From Sporosarcina obsidiansis (lineage in GTDB: Bacteria; Bacillota; Bacilli; Bacillales_A; Planococcaceae), in contig NZ_WHVW01000020.1 in the NCBI RefSeq assembly GCF_009651005.1, positions 2,501-60,126 of the forward strand: a stretch of 57,626 nucleotides of DNA. The letters are read 5' to 3'. Positions 22,300 to 31,254 of this stretch are shown here, piece by piece; positions within the stretch are counted from its first letter, which is position 1; every line of letters begins with the position of its first letter. The notes beneath the pieces were generated by a model. It was not told where the DNA came from, made no database searches, and worked only from the letters and a program-made list of their open reading frames with translations. A program made the translations under genes and the position numbers.

Positions 22300-23400
22300 A
22301 TGGCGTTAACAGCTGGGATTGTAGGTCTTCCGAACGTGGGAAAATCAACACTATTTAATGCAATAACAAAAGCAGGAGCCGAAGCAGCAAACTATCCGTT
22401 CTGTACGATCGATCCGAACGTTGGGATCGTTGAAGTGCCGGATGAACGTTTAGATAAACTGACAGAGCTTGTAGTGCCGAAGAAGACAGTACCTACTGCA
22501 TTCGAGTTTACGGATATTGCGGGAATCGTAGAAGGCGCGAGTAAAGGGGAAGGGCTTGGTAATAAGTTCCTTTCGCATATTCGTGAAGTAGATGCAATTT
22601 GTCAGGTCGTCCGCTGTTTCGTGGATGAAAATATTACACACGTAGCCGGCAAAGTAAGCCCGATCGATGATATTGAAATTATTAATCTGGAATTGATTCT
22701 GGCTGATATGGAAAGTGTCGATAAGCGATTGGCACGTGTCTCCAAAATGGCGAAACAGAAAGATAAAGCGGCGATGATTGAAGAGCCTGTTTTATTGAAA
22801 CTAAAAGAAGGCTTTGAAAACGAATTGGCTGCACGTTCTGTTGAACTGACAGATGATGAGTATCAGGTCATCAAAGGCATGCACTTGTTAACAATTAAGC
22901 CGATGCTGTATGTGGCGAACGTATCAGAAGATGAAATCGCAGATGCTGACAATAACCCGTATGTACAGCAAGTGCGCGACTTTGCTGAGAAGGACAATGC
23001 AGAAGTAATTGTCGTCTGTGCGAAGATTGAAGAAGAGATGGCAGAGCTTGAAGATGATGAGAAAGAAATGTTCCTTGAAGAACTGGGCATTAAAGAATCA
23101 GGTCTTGACCAGTTGATCAAAGCGACATATAACCTGCTGGGCCTGGCAACATATTTCACAGCAGGCGTGCAGGAAGTGCGTGCATGGACGTTCATTAAAG
23201 GAATGAAAGCCCCTCAGTGTGCGGGCGTCATCCATACTGATTTCGAACGCGGATTCATCCGTGCAGAAACGGTGGCGTATGATGATTTAGTCGAGAACGG
23301 TTCGATGGCGGCAGCAAAAGAAGCCGGCAAAGTCCGTTTGGAAGGTAAAGAATATATCGTTAAAGACGGCGACGTAATGCTGTTCCGTTTTAACGTGTAA
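22300..23400 (+). CDS. ychF: Redox- or ribosome-associated P-loop ATPase/GTPase YchF (OLA1)
   Basis: YchF, 366 residues, an Obg-family NTPase. Motifs are GLPNVGKST, the switch region NYPFCTIDPN, DIAGIVEGASKGEGLGN and a noncanonical G4 of the NVSE type, which in this family favours ATP over GTP. A C-terminal TGS domain ends in GDVMLFRFNV. The ATG at 22300 matches the standard length; a GTG nine bases upstream is an alternative. Confidence 0.97.
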   Translation: MALTAGIVGLPNVGKSTLFNAITKAGAEAANYPFCTIDPNVGIVEVPDERLDKLTELVVPKKTVPTAFEFTDIAGIVEGASKGEGLGNKFLSHIREVDAICQVVRCFVDENITHVAGKVSPIDDIEIINLELILADMESVDKRLARVSKMAKQKDKAAMIEEPVLLKLKEGFENELAARSVELTDDEYQVIKGMHLLTIKPMLYVANVSEDEIADADNNPYVQQVRDFAEKDNAEVIVVCAKIEEEMAELEDDEKEMFLEELGIKESGLDQLIKATYNLLGLATYFTAGVQEVRAWTFIKGMKAPQCAGVIHTDFERGFIRAETVAYDDLVENGSMAAAKEAGKVRLEGKEYIVKDGDVMLFRFNV

Positions 23401-23409
23401 TTGCAAAGT

Positions 23410-23452
23410 TGAAAAGCTGTTTCCTCTTTATAATGAGGAAGCAGTTTTTTTG
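23410..23452 (+). terminator. Terminator after ychF (copy 1 of a duplicated hairpin)
   Basis: A 10-bp stem (CTGTTTCCTC with GAGGAAGCAG, one G-U pair), an eight-base loop and seven T residues. The 20-bp start of this element, TGAAAAGCTGTTTCCTCTTT, is repeated exactly at 28168-28187. Confidence 0.88.
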
Positions 23453-23500
23453 CGTCCAATAGGTATTTACACGGCAATAGAAAAATAAATTTACCAAAAA

Positions 23501-23530
23501 TGCAAACTTTTTTCGGATAGTTTACGAATA
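23501..23530 (+). promoter_or_regulatory. Possible ECF-type promoter of the sigma/ABC module
   Basis: TGCAAAC at 23501-23507 is followed after 17 bases by CGAATA, resembling the AAC plus CG pattern of ECF sigma promoters. This would fit autoregulation by the downstream sigma factor. It is a weak match. Confidence 0.3.
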
Positions 23531-23579
23531 TATGTAAGAGAACAAAAGTGAATGAATGAAGCAAGTAGGTGGCGTCTGA

Positions 23580-24134
23580 ATGGATTAAGAGAAAAAGTGG
23601 ATTAAACAGCTTCAAAAAAATACAAAAGCATCTGCAGCGAATGATCTTGTAGCAAAATACTATAAAGAAATCTATGCGTTTAGTTATAAGCAGACGCTGG
23701 ATGTCGAGTTGTCTCTTGATTTGACACAGGATATTTTTATGGGCGCGCTCCAGTCCATTCATCAATACAATGATAAAAAAGCATCGTTTCGAACGTGGTT
23801 GTATAAGATTGCATCGAATCGTCTGGTAGATTATTACCGGTCGAAAAGTTATCGGTATGCACAGCTCGCACAGCCGATGGAGGATGACCAATTCGAAGAT
23901 GAATATGATATGACACTTTCTTTGGAATATAAAGAGGACTATGCGCGTGCGGCTGCATACATAAACAAACTGGATGCCCGTTCTCAGCAAGTCGTCCGTC
24001 TCAAATTATTTGGAGAATACACACTGCAGGAAATAGCAGAAATAGAAGTCCTTCCGCTGTCGACAGTAAAAACCAGATATTATTCGGCACTACGGTGGAT
24101 TCGGTCAAAAATGGAGGCGAATCATCTTGAATAA
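23580..24134 (+). pseudogene. Sigma-70 family (ECF-like) sigma factor with a stop at codon 3
   Basis: The frame opens ATG GAT TAA at 23580 behind a good AGGTGG site, then continues without interruption for 181 codons. The first part after the stop reads KKWIKQLQKNTKASAANDLV and then VAKYYKEIYAFSYKQ, which is the expected region 2 start of a sigma factor. Region 2 (LTQDIFMGALQSI, FRTWLYKIASNRLVDYYR) and region 4 (QVVRLKLFGEYTLQEIAEI, STVKTRYYSALRWIR) are intact. Translation from the TTG at 23709 would lose region 2.1. It is either a freshly disabled gene, a sequencing error, or a gene starting at a non-standard codon. It overlaps the next gene by 8 bp and should control the ABC genes downstream. 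Confidence 0.75.
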
Positions 24135-24879
24135 AGAAAACTTTCAGGTGCCCGAGTTGGATGAACATTTAGTCCAATCACAGATAAAACAAATTGTGGA
24201 ACAAAGTGTTGCCGCCAAACCCACATTTTCTCGTCAGATGAATACTATGTACTCACAAATCAGCATGCGGCAGATATTTGCAGATCGAAAGGAATTAAGT
24301 TTCATTTTCTTAATTGGAGTATTGCTGTTTGGCTGGTTGTTTTTCATTCAGCAACACTTAGAGAGTGAGGCAGTCTATACAGGACTGTTTCTCATATCAC
24401 CTGTTTTATTTCTTGGGTTTTCCTTATATAGCTATTGGACAAGAGTGGAACAGGATACGTACGAAGTCGAAATGGCTTGTAAGTTTAACGTTTATCAACT
24501 TATGGCATTTAGGATGCTGGCCTTTAGTGTGCTGTCCATCTTGGTCAATAGTTTCTTCATAGCTTTAGTTGCACAAGTTCATCCGAATATTCATTTCATT
24601 CGGGCATTGATGATTTCCTTAACTTCATTGTTTATTTTCTCGAATCTGTTTTTATGGACTTTGATGAAGCGACACTCGCTTGTAACTACTGCAGCTATGG
24701 TGTTTGGTTGGATCTTTTCGAATCTTCTGCTCCACTATGGCATGGGCTCATTATACGGTGAGCTGCTTGTGCAAATCCCTATAGTTATCTATGTGCTTGT
24801 TTTGCTTGGCAGTTTGTATGTATATGGCGGCCTGCTGAAAAAATATTTTGATTTACGACAAATGAAAGGAGCTGTTTAA
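24127..24879 (+). CDS. Membrane protein, putative anti-sigma/transporter partner
   Basis: A 250-residue protein with a hydrophilic N-terminal ~55 residues followed by about six membrane helices. No named family is recognised. It starts with TTG inside the sigma-factor gene, which together with its cytosolic N-terminus suggests an anti-sigma factor or a transporter subunit; this is an inference from position. The ABC ATPase gene starts one base after its stop. Confidence 0.65.
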   Translation: MNKENFQVPELDEHLVQSQIKQIVEQSVAAKPTFSRQMNTMYSQISMRQIFADRKELSFIFLIGVLLFGWLFFIQQHLESEAVYTGLFLISPVLFLGFSLYSYWTRVEQDTYEVEMACKFNVYQLMAFRMLAFSVLSILVNSFFIALVAQVHPNIHFIRALMISLTSLFIFSNLFLWTLMKRHSLVTTAAMVFGWIFSNLLLHYGMGSLYGELLVQIPIVIYVLVLLGSLYVYGGLLKKYFDLRQMKGAV

Positions 24880-24880
24880 C

Positions 24881-25759
24881 GTGTTAGTGGTAAAAGAAGT
24901 TTCAAAACAATATGGAGATTTTACTGCCTTGCGAGATATACAGTTGGAATTTGAAACAGGACTCTATGGCTTGCTGGCTCCGAATGGTGCAGGGAAAACA
25001 ACGCTCATTAAAATGCTGGCGACTTTACTATATCCAACAAAAGGAGAAGTTCTCTATAACGGCAACAATATTATTGATATGGACAGCTGTTATCGGGAGC
25101 TGCTCGGCTACTTACCACAGCATTTTGGCTATTATAAGAACTATTCGCCTAAGCAGTATTTACTTTATTTATCCGCCTTGAAGGGAATAAGCAAAAAAGA
25201 AGCATTACCTAAAATTATAGAACTGCTTGATAAGGTAGCACTTGGCGATGTCATGAATAAAAAGATGAAAAAATTTTCGGGCGGAATGGTGCAGAGGGTT
25301 GGTATTGCACAGGCTTTGCTCAATGATCCGAAGATCTTGATTTTGGATGAACCGACTGCCGGCCTTGATCCAAAAGAGAGAGCACGGTTTCGAAATTTGC
25401 TGACCGATCTGGCTCGTTCGCGGCTTGTCATAGTTTCCACCCATATTGTATCGGATATTGAATCCATTGCAAATGAAATTATCATGATTAAAAACCAGCA
25501 GATTCTTTACAAAGATTCGGTAGAAACTATTTGTGGAACATTGGATGGAGCGGTTTTTGAAACATCAATGGAATTCGAACAGTTGGAATCCTTCCGTCAA
25601 AATTATGTATTGCTTTCTGAAAAGCAGGAATACGGAAAAATGATTGTCCGGTTTATCCATAAAGAAACTCCACTCGTTGATTGGCTGCCTGTACAGCCGC
25701 AGTTGGAAGATGTCTTTCTGTATGAATACCGGGATGAAACGAACGGAACAGGGCAATGA
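24881..25759 (+). CDS. ABC transporter ATP-binding protein
   Basis: A 292-residue ABC ATPase. Walker A is APNGAGKTT, the signature is FSGGMVQRVG, Walker B is ILILDEPTAG and the H-loop histidine is in VSTHIV. The C-terminal extension of about 80 residues resembles the drug/antibiotic-resistance (DRA/CcmA) subfamily. GTG start at 24881. It overlaps the permease gene by four bases. Confidence 0.92.
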   Translation: MLVVKEVSKQYGDFTALRDIQLEFETGLYGLLAPNGAGKTTLIKMLATLLYPTKGEVLYNGNNIIDMDSCYRELLGYLPQHFGYYKNYSPKQYLLYLSALKGISKKEALPKIIELLDKVALGDVMNKKMKKFSGGMVQRVGIAQALLNDPKILILDEPTAGLDPKERARFRNLLTDLARSRLVIVSTHIVSDIESIANEIIMIKNQQILYKDSVETICGTLDGAVFETSMEFEQLESFRQNYVLLSEKQEYGKMIVRFIHKETPLVDWLPVQPQLEDVFLYEYRDETNGTGQ

Positions 25760-27003
25760 GGATTTTATTGTATGAGTGCAGGAAAGTAATACAATCGCCA
25801 ATTTTCTTAGGACTGTTTCTCCTGTTTTCTGTTTATAACATTTATCTGATCGTCAGTTCATCAGATCATAAAGAAGAGTTGAAAATAGTCAACGAACTGA
25901 TTGATACATATGGACGTGATATTTCAGACACTTCGCTTGCACAGTTGGATCAGGATATTCAGAAGGAAATGACCCAGTTGAAACGCAGTGCAGGACTGGA
26001 ATTCCAAAGCGTACATGAACTCTTAGAAAATATGTCGTTAGAAGAACAAGAAGCATATAGCCAGGAACAATGGAATCAAATTCAGCAGCTTGCAGTAAAA
26101 GAAATGTATTTCAATACAGCCCGTTCAATAGATGAGAGCTATGCAGAGATTGATATTCAGGCAACAGGAGAAGGAGAAGTGAGAATGTACGGGCTCAGCG
26201 GCTCGGCAGCGTTCTATCTTTTGCAGGAATACGAGAAACTGGATAAACGTTTTGAAGAGCTAGTGAAAAATGGAGAGCAGAAGCAATGGTTTTTTGCAGG
26301 CAAAGCCTACTTCATGCATAGCTTCCTTTTTCAAACGGTTTTCAGGCATATCATCATTGAATCGTTGCTACTGATTGTCTTAGCAACAGCTTTAATTACC
26401 GCATATGAATTTGAACAAAAAACACAGCTGCTTATATTTTCCACGAAGCGTGGAAGGAAGTTGATGAAAGATAAATTTTCTGCTTCCATAGCCATTGCAC
26501 TTTTTACCATGATTTTCTTACTCGGCATCACCTTAGGTACCTTTTTCATCGTATTTGATTATTCACATGTATGGTCAACTTCAATTAGCAGTGCATTCAA
26601 CTGGGAATATAATTTTCCTTATATTGCTTGGTGGGATATATCGGTTGGAACATTTTTATGGCTGGCGGCCGGCATTGTCTTGGCGGGGGGGCTGCTCATT
26701 TCTTGTTTGACATTCGCGTTGGCTACCGTAGTGAAAAATAGTTACATCGCCTTTGCAGGAATCTCTCTCTTTTTTGTGGCTGTTTTGCTATTGCCGAGTT
26801 TTATGTCCAAATCGTCTATTCTGTTTTTCATTACAGGCTATAATCTGTCTCAATTATTGCTCGGGATCTCTAACTCGTTCATGGGAGGCGGTCTGACTGG
26901 TTCTCGAAATTACGAATGGCTGACAGTCAGCTGCTGGACGCTGATTGCTGCAGGAATTTGCTTCGTAGCATATAGAAGATTTACCAAAACGGATATAGGG
27001 TAG
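25756..27003 (+). CDS. ABC transporter permease-like membrane protein
   Basis: A 415-residue protein with one N-terminal helix, a large extracytoplasmic Glu/Gln-rich domain (about 35-190) and a block of five to six helices in the C-terminal half. This is the ABC-2 permease layout. The substrate cannot be told from sequence. Start ATG at 25756 overlaps the ATPase stop. Confidence 0.8.
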   Translation: MRILLYECRKVIQSPIFLGLFLLFSVYNIYLIVSSSDHKEELKIVNELIDTYGRDISDTSLAQLDQDIQKEMTQLKRSAGLEFQSVHELLENMSLEEQEAYSQEQWNQIQQLAVKEMYFNTARSIDESYAEIDIQATGEGEVRMYGLSGSAAFYLLQEYEKLDKRFEELVKNGEQKQWFFAGKAYFMHSFLFQTVFRHIIIESLLLIVLATALITAYEFEQKTQLLIFSTKRGRKLMKDKFSASIAIALFTMIFLLGITLGTFFIVFDYSHVWSTSISSAFNWEYNFPYIAWWDISVGTFLWLAAGIVLAGGLLISCLTFALATVVKNSYIAFAGISLFFVAVLLLPSFMSKSSILFFITGYNLSQLLLGISNSFMGGGLTGSRNYEWLTVSCWTLIAAGICFVAYRRFTKTDIG

Positions 27004-27013
27004 GTGATAGGTG

Positions 27014-28141
27014 ATGCGAATGATTTGGAATGAAATGAAGAAAATTTTAACGTGGAGAATGCTGACGTTTTTGCTTCTTGTCAATGCTGTTTTGTACTTT
27101 TTATTAATAAGTTTTGACATTGAATATTTTCCGAATGGCAGACCAGCACTTGACGGATACCGTCTCGGCATAGAAATGATAGAAGAATATGGTGTGCAGA
27201 TGGATGAAGAGGAGATGCTCGATTTCCGCCGGCAGTTTGAGTCACGGAAAGAGGAAGCAAATGAGTACTTGCAAGCACACCCTGAGTTTGCAGAGGCCGG
27301 CATAGATGATTATGAGGAATTGGTAACTTCCGTCTGGGACAATGAAGAACGACAAAATTTACACAGTCAAATCATGCATGAACAGCAAATAGATTTGTTT
27401 TGGGAACTGCAGGAGAGGTCACGGCTCATCGACTTTCACGACACGAAAGAAATGATAGGGTTTGAGCCAAATACTTTGCAACAAACTCGTTTTGACGAAC
27501 TGCTCAATGAAGGAAAGTATCAAGCGTATCCAGAAGTAGTCATCCAAAATTTTAAAGAGTTTATCGTTAATGTGGGAATCACGATTTTATTCAGCGTCGT
27601 ACTTCTCATTTCACCATTCATCTTAAAAGATCGCACAAGGCGGCTGCTCGATCTGCAATACACGTCGAAAATCGGCAGAAGCCTGTATAAAACAAAATTG
27701 ATAGCTGGTATTCTTTCCGCAGGTCTGGTCATCACGGTGCTGCTGGCTTTCTATTTCAGCTTATACGCACAAAATGGCACTTCACCATATTTTGGTTTAG
27801 GAGTGAATGCATTCATTGCGAACCTGACTTGGTATGATCCGACTTTTTTACAGTATATTTGGCTGTGCATCCTGGCGATTTACGTCATCGGATTAATTTT
27901 TACGATGCTGGCAATGTCTGTTTCCAGTGTTGTACCCAATTTCGTCACATTGATAGGTATTCAAATTCCATTGATATTTGTGATGCTTCTAATGGGATTC
28001 AATATATTGTTGAGCCACATTATTTCTGTGCAATCTCCACAATGGCTTGTTCCTGGTCTGTATGGCTTGTTGGGAATTGTGAGCGTCGGACTTCTGATTT
28101 ATTTGATGAGGCGAGAAAACTTCAGAGATATTTCGGAGTGA
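27014..28141 (+). CDS. ABC transporter permease-like membrane protein
   Basis: A 375-residue protein with the same layout as the preceding permease: an N-terminal helix, a charged external domain (about 35-170) and five to six C-terminal helices. The two likely form a heterodimeric ABC-2 channel with the upstream ATPase. The start is ATG at 27014 behind a GGTGATAGGTG site. It is the last gene of the module. Confidence 0.8.
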   Translation: MRMIWNEMKKILTWRMLTFLLLVNAVLYFLLISFDIEYFPNGRPALDGYRLGIEMIEEYGVQMDEEEMLDFRRQFESRKEEANEYLQAHPEFAEAGIDDYEELVTSVWDNEERQNLHSQIMHEQQIDLFWELQERSRLIDFHDTKEMIGFEPNTLQQTRFDELLNEGKYQAYPEVVIQNFKEFIVNVGITILFSVVLLISPFILKDRTRRLLDLQYTSKIGRSLYKTKLIAGILSAGLVITVLLAFYFSLYAQNGTSPYFGLGVNAFIANLTWYDPTFLQYIWLCILAIYVIGLIFTMLAMSVSSVVPNFVTLIGIQIPLIFVMLLMGFNILLSHIISVQSPQWLVPGLYGLLGIVSVGLLIYLMRRENFRDISE

Positions 28142-28167
28142 ACCAAGAAATTACTGTTATGTATAGA

Positions 28168-28207
28168 TGAAAAGCTGTTTCCTCTTTGAATGGGGAAACA
28201 GCTCTTT
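28168..28207. terminator. Bidirectional terminator (copy 2 of the duplicated hairpin)
   Basis: A 10-bp perfect stem AGCTGTTTCC with GGAAACAGCT, flanked by A- and T-rich sides, serves the ABC module on the plus strand and the DUF3267 gene on the minus strand. Its first 20 bases equal the ychF terminator. Confidence 0.85.
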
Positions 28208-28750
28208 TCATTCCACGGGATAAATATAAAGCTTCGGCAGTTCAGGATCGTCTTTCACCATTGCATCATCCGGAAACTTCTTCAGTTCTTTATACATTGC
28301 AAAATCACCGGCAGCTCCGCCGATCAGTAAGGCTCCAAGCGTCAGCAAGACACCGTCACCGATGTAAAGTGCAATGACAGCCGGCAATACGCCCGTCATC
28401 CAAAACGGCAGCAGCAGGGCTTTTCGAATGCCTTTATTGTCCATCAGCTGATCTGCTGTGGCATAGGCAATTCCCATCTTTAGATTTACGCCATAGTCCA
28501 TGTTCTTCCAGGGTACATTGCAAAAAATGCGAAAACCGAGCAGATGAAAAAACTCATGTACCACGATTAAAATAAGATAACCAATAAATCCATAGAGCAA
28601 ATACCAAAATGAAAATGTAAGATGCAGTCCGCCGTCCAGCAAAAATCGGATCAGGAAGAGAACCAAAAGCGGAAGGACAGTCAGCCAGATGCTTTCCTTC
28701 GCTACTTTCTGTAAATCTAATTCCACAATGACAGGTTGTTGTTCTTCCAA
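28208..28750 (-). CDS. DUF3267 putative membrane metalloprotease
   Basis: A 180-residue membrane protein of the DUF3267 family. It has four to five helices and an HExxH-type zinc motif in VVHEFFHLLGF (near residue 65), hence the idea of an intramembrane or membrane-bound protease. Substrate and role are unknown. The ATG at 28750 is preceded by a weak ribosome site. It is divergent from rpsF and convergent with the ABC module. Confidence 0.82.
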   Translation of the reverse strand: MEEQQPVIVELDLQKVAKESIWLTVLPLLVLFLIRFLLDGGLHLTFSFWYLLYGFIGYLILIVVHEFFHLLGFRIFCNVPWKNMDYGVNLKMGIAYATADQLMDNKGIRKALLLPFWMTGVLPAVIALYIGDGVLLTLGALLIGGAAGDFAMYKELKKFPDDAMVKDDPELPKLYIYPVE

Positions 28751-28792
28751 GTGAAATCACTCCTTAATCCTTTCAGTATAGTATACTAAGGG

Positions 28793-28821
28793 TTGATATT
28801 CCAACTTGGTTATGGTAATAT
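28793..28821 (+). promoter_or_regulatory. Sigma-A promoter of rpsF-ssb-rpsR
   Basis: TTGATA at 28793-28798 and TAATAT at 28816-28821, 17-bp spacer, about 80 bp before the rpsF start. Confidence 0.75.
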
Positions 28822-28832
28822 CAACTGATGTG

Positions 28833-28885
28833 AGTAATAACAAAATTACTTACTCCTTGCCCGCTTGAAAAAGCAGGGCCCAAGT
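28833..28885 (+). promoter_or_regulatory. Candidate rpsF leader (S6:S18 autoregulation element)
   Basis: The untranslated leader can form a hairpin AGTAAT/ATTACT (28833-28850) and then a GC-rich helix around CTTGCCCGCTT (28855-28865) and AAGCAGGGCCCAAG (28870-28883). A hairpin with unpaired CCG bases is the known S6:S18 binding signal in Bacillota; placement here and position match, but the fold was done by eye. Confidence 0.5.
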
Positions 28886-28905
28886 CCATAAGGAGGTGAC
28901 TACTG

Positions 28906-29193
28906 ATGAGAAAGTACGAGATTATGTACATCATTCGCCCAACACTTGAAGATGAAGCGAAAAAAGCGTTGATTGAACGTTTTGATAGTATCCTTACTTC
29001 AAACGGAGCGGAAATCATCGAGTCGAAAGAGTGGGGCAAGCGTCGTCTTGCATACGAAATCGACGACTTACGTGAAGGTTACTACCAATTAGTAACTGCA
29101 AACGCTGGTTCTGAAGCAATCGATGAATTTACACGTCTTGCGAACATCAACGAAGGTATTCTTCGTCATATGACTGTTCGTGTGGATGCGTAA
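28906..29193 (+). CDS. rpsF: 30S ribosomal protein S6
   Basis: S6, 95 residues, a small-subunit protein that pairs with S18. The N-terminus [20 protein letters not shown] and the [14 protein letters not shown] motif are typical. The ribosome site AAGGAGGTGAC is strong. It is first in the rpsF-ssb-rpsR operon. Confidence 0.97.
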   Translation: MRKYEIMYIIRPTLEDEAKKALIERFDSILTSNGAEIIESKEWGKRRLAYEIDDLREGYYQLVTANAGSEAIDEFTRLANINEGILRHMTVRVDA

Positions 29194-29241
29194 GCTGATA
29201 TAAAAATATTCTATTCTATGATGAGGGAGGTTTGATTCTGA

Positions 29242-29754
29242 ATGATAAACCGTGTCGTTTTAGTTGGTCGATTAACGAAAGATCCTGAGCTGAAATATAC
29301 ACAGAGTGGTATCGCCGTGACTCGTTTCACACTGGCAGTGAACCGTGCGTTCTCTAACCAGCAAGGAGAACGGGAAGCAGATTTTATCAGCTGTGTAGCT
29401 TGGCGTAAACAGGCTGAGAATATCGCGAATTACTTACGAAAAGGAAGTCTTGCCGGAGTAGATGGCCGTATACAGACGGGCAGCTTTGAAGGACAAGATG
29501 GTAAGCGTGTTTACACGACAGAAGTTATTGCGGACAGTACACAATTCTTGGAACCGCGTGGAGCCAATCAAGAACGGCAGCCTGCACCTTCTTATGGTGG
29601 AGCGCCTTCTTATAATAATGCACCATCGCATGACCAAGGGTACAACCAGCAATCCTACCAACCGAGTCAGCAAAATATGACGCGTGTCGATAATGATCCA
29701 TTCCAGCCAGGTGGCGGTCCGATTGAAGTAACGGATGACGATTTGCCATTCTAA
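29242..29754 (+). CDS. ssb: Single-stranded DNA-binding protein
   Basis: SSB, 170 residues: an OB-fold domain to about residue 108 ([20 protein letters not shown]), a Gln/Asn/Pro-rich linker and the acidic tip DDDLPF that recruits replication and repair partners. It lies between rpsF and rpsR, the standard order. The ribosome site is GGGAGG. Confidence 0.97.
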   Translation: MINRVVLVGRLTKDPELKYTQSGIAVTRFTLAVNRAFSNQQGEREADFISCVAWRKQAENIANYLRKGSLAGVDGRIQTGSFEGQDGKRVYTTEVIADSTQFLEPRGANQERQPAPSYGGAPSYNNAPSHDQGYNQQSYQPSQQNMTRVDNDPFQPGGGPIEVTDDDLPF

Positions 29755-29799
29755 AAGAACGGTTCACATGCACGCATACAGGAAAGGAGGACAACACCT

Positions 29800-30036
29800 A
29801 TGGCACCACGTCGTGGAGGTCGCAAACGCCGTAAAGTTTGCTATTTCACTTCTAACAACATTACACACATCGACTATAAAGATGTAGATTTGTTGAAGAA
29901 GTTTATCTCTGAGCGAGGAAAAATGTTGCCTCGTCGAGTTACAGGTACAAGCGCTAAATACCAACGTAAATTGACGATCGCAATCAAACGTGCACGTATT
30001 ATGGCACTTCTTCCGTTCGTTGCAGAAGAGCGGTAA
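29800..30036 (+). CDS. rpsR: 30S ribosomal protein S18
   Basis: S18, 78 residues, basic, with [20 protein letters not shown] and the [16 protein letters not shown] stretch. The single Cys-containing C+ form of the zinc-site type is reduced to one Cys. Strong ribosome site AAAGGAGG. A terminator follows. Confidence 0.97.
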   Translation: MAPRRGGRKRRKVCYFTSNNITHIDYKDVDLLKKFISERGKMLPRRVTGTSAKYQRKLTIAIKRARIMALLPFVAEER

Positions 30037-30041
30037 TATAC

Positions 30042-30086
30042 AACCATCATTGACTGAATTAATCAGTCAATGATGGTTTTTTATTT
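30042..30086 (+). terminator. Terminator after rpsR
   Basis: A perfect 16-bp stem (AACCATCATTGACTGA and complement), a five-base loop and a long T-rich tail. Confidence 0.93.
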
Positions 30087-30162
30087 TTTACAATCAAGAG
30101 TAATGATGACGTAGCAAGTACTTTTCATCCCAGTTAACTGGAAGGTTGTGCTGTCTCTACTT

Positions 30163-30190
30163 TTGTTTTCAGGACAAATCATGATACAAT
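30163..30190 (+). promoter_or_regulatory. Candidate promoter of the yybS-gdpP-rplI-dnaC operon
   Basis: TTGTTT (30163-30168) and TACAAT (30185-30190) with a 16-bp spacer, in a 268-bp gene-free gap before yybS. Confidence 0.55.
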
Positions 30191-30304
30191 TAGAAGGATG
30201 ATTGTATCCTAATCATAGGAGAGACAAGTAGGACTCTGTCCACTTATGTAAGTGTAGCTTTGCTATGACAGAAGAAGTTGCGAATGAATTGAGGCGTAAA
30301 GGAT

Positions 30305-31243
30305 ATGCAAGATCAAGCAAGGAGAATTACGTATGGCGCGATGATGGTAGCGCTGTTCGCTATTTTATTAGCGTTCACAATGTACGTGCCATTACTTGGC
30401 GTATTGACGTTGCTGTTTATACCGCTACCCATAACGTTGTATCGTTTGCGTTATGATCGGCTTTCTACATTACTAGTAGCCGCATGTACATGGCTCATTA
30501 CGTTACTAATCGGTGGGTTGCTTTCTATACCGTCCGCCATCGTGTTGAGCATGGTGGGATTTGTGATAGGAGACACTGTTCGGACAAGCAAGTCAAAGCT
30601 ATATGTATTTATGGCAACCGGATTGACGCTACTCGTGTCTTTGAGTGTAATGTACCTAGGTACCGTTTGGTTTTTTAAGATCAACCCGATTGATCAGTTA
30701 CTGCAACAGTTTCAGGCTGTTCAGGAAGAAGCGTTGACCATTCTGACAGGGATGGGGAATACGACAAGAGACGTAGAACGGCTAGTGGCGGAGTCATTTA
30801 CATATTACCAAACCATCGTCCCCTCACTATTTATCTTATCGGTTTTTATAGCGGCTTATTTGTTTGTTATGCCGATTTTGGCAATTGCCGAGCGTTTGCG
30901 TTTTGAGGTACCGAAATTTGCTTCTTTTGTAACTATGCGTTTACCGTTTATGACGCTTGTAGTCTATGTGGGATTATTGCTTTTTTCCATCTTCTCACAA
31001 ACGGAACAAGGAACTACGTTATATCTGATGGAAGCGAATGCCATTCTCATCTTTAGATTCTTATTCTTCTTACAAGGTTTGGCGTTGATTTACTTTGCAT
31101 TACAAACGATGAAATTGCCGAGAATTGTTAATGTACTTGCTACAATGCTCGCATTATTTCTAAGCCCGTTTACCGTATTGCTAGGTAGTTTAGATGTCGC
31201 CATTAACATTCGTGCTTGGATAGGTAAAGACAAGAGAGGGTAG
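30305..31243 (+). CDS. yybS: DUF2232 membrane protein YybS
   Basis: A 312-residue polytopic membrane protein (eight or so helices) of the DUF2232 family, the usual neighbour of gdpP. Its role is not known. The ATG at 30305 has only a weak ribosome site. gdpP starts 12 bp after its stop, in one operon with rplI and dnaC. Confidence 0.85.
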   Translation: MQDQARRITYGAMMVALFAILLAFTMYVPLLGVLTLLFIPLPITLYRLRYDRLSTLLVAACTWLITLLIGGLLSIPSAIVLSMVGFVIGDTVRTSKSKLYVFMATGLTLLVSLSVMYLGTVWFFKINPIDQLLQQFQAVQEEALTILTGMGNTTRDVERLVAESFTYYQTIVPSLFILSVFIAAYLFVMPILAIAERLRFEVPKFASFVTMRLPFMTLVVYVGLLLFSIFSQTEQGTTLYLMEANAILIFRFLFFLQGLALIYFALQTMKLPRIVNVLATMLALFLSPFTVLLGSLDVAINIRAWIGKDKRG

Positions 31244-31254
31244 GAGATGAAACG

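Noticed and set aside
30265..30456. Small frame overlapping the yybS start
   Set aside because: It is out of frame with yybS and has no supported product.
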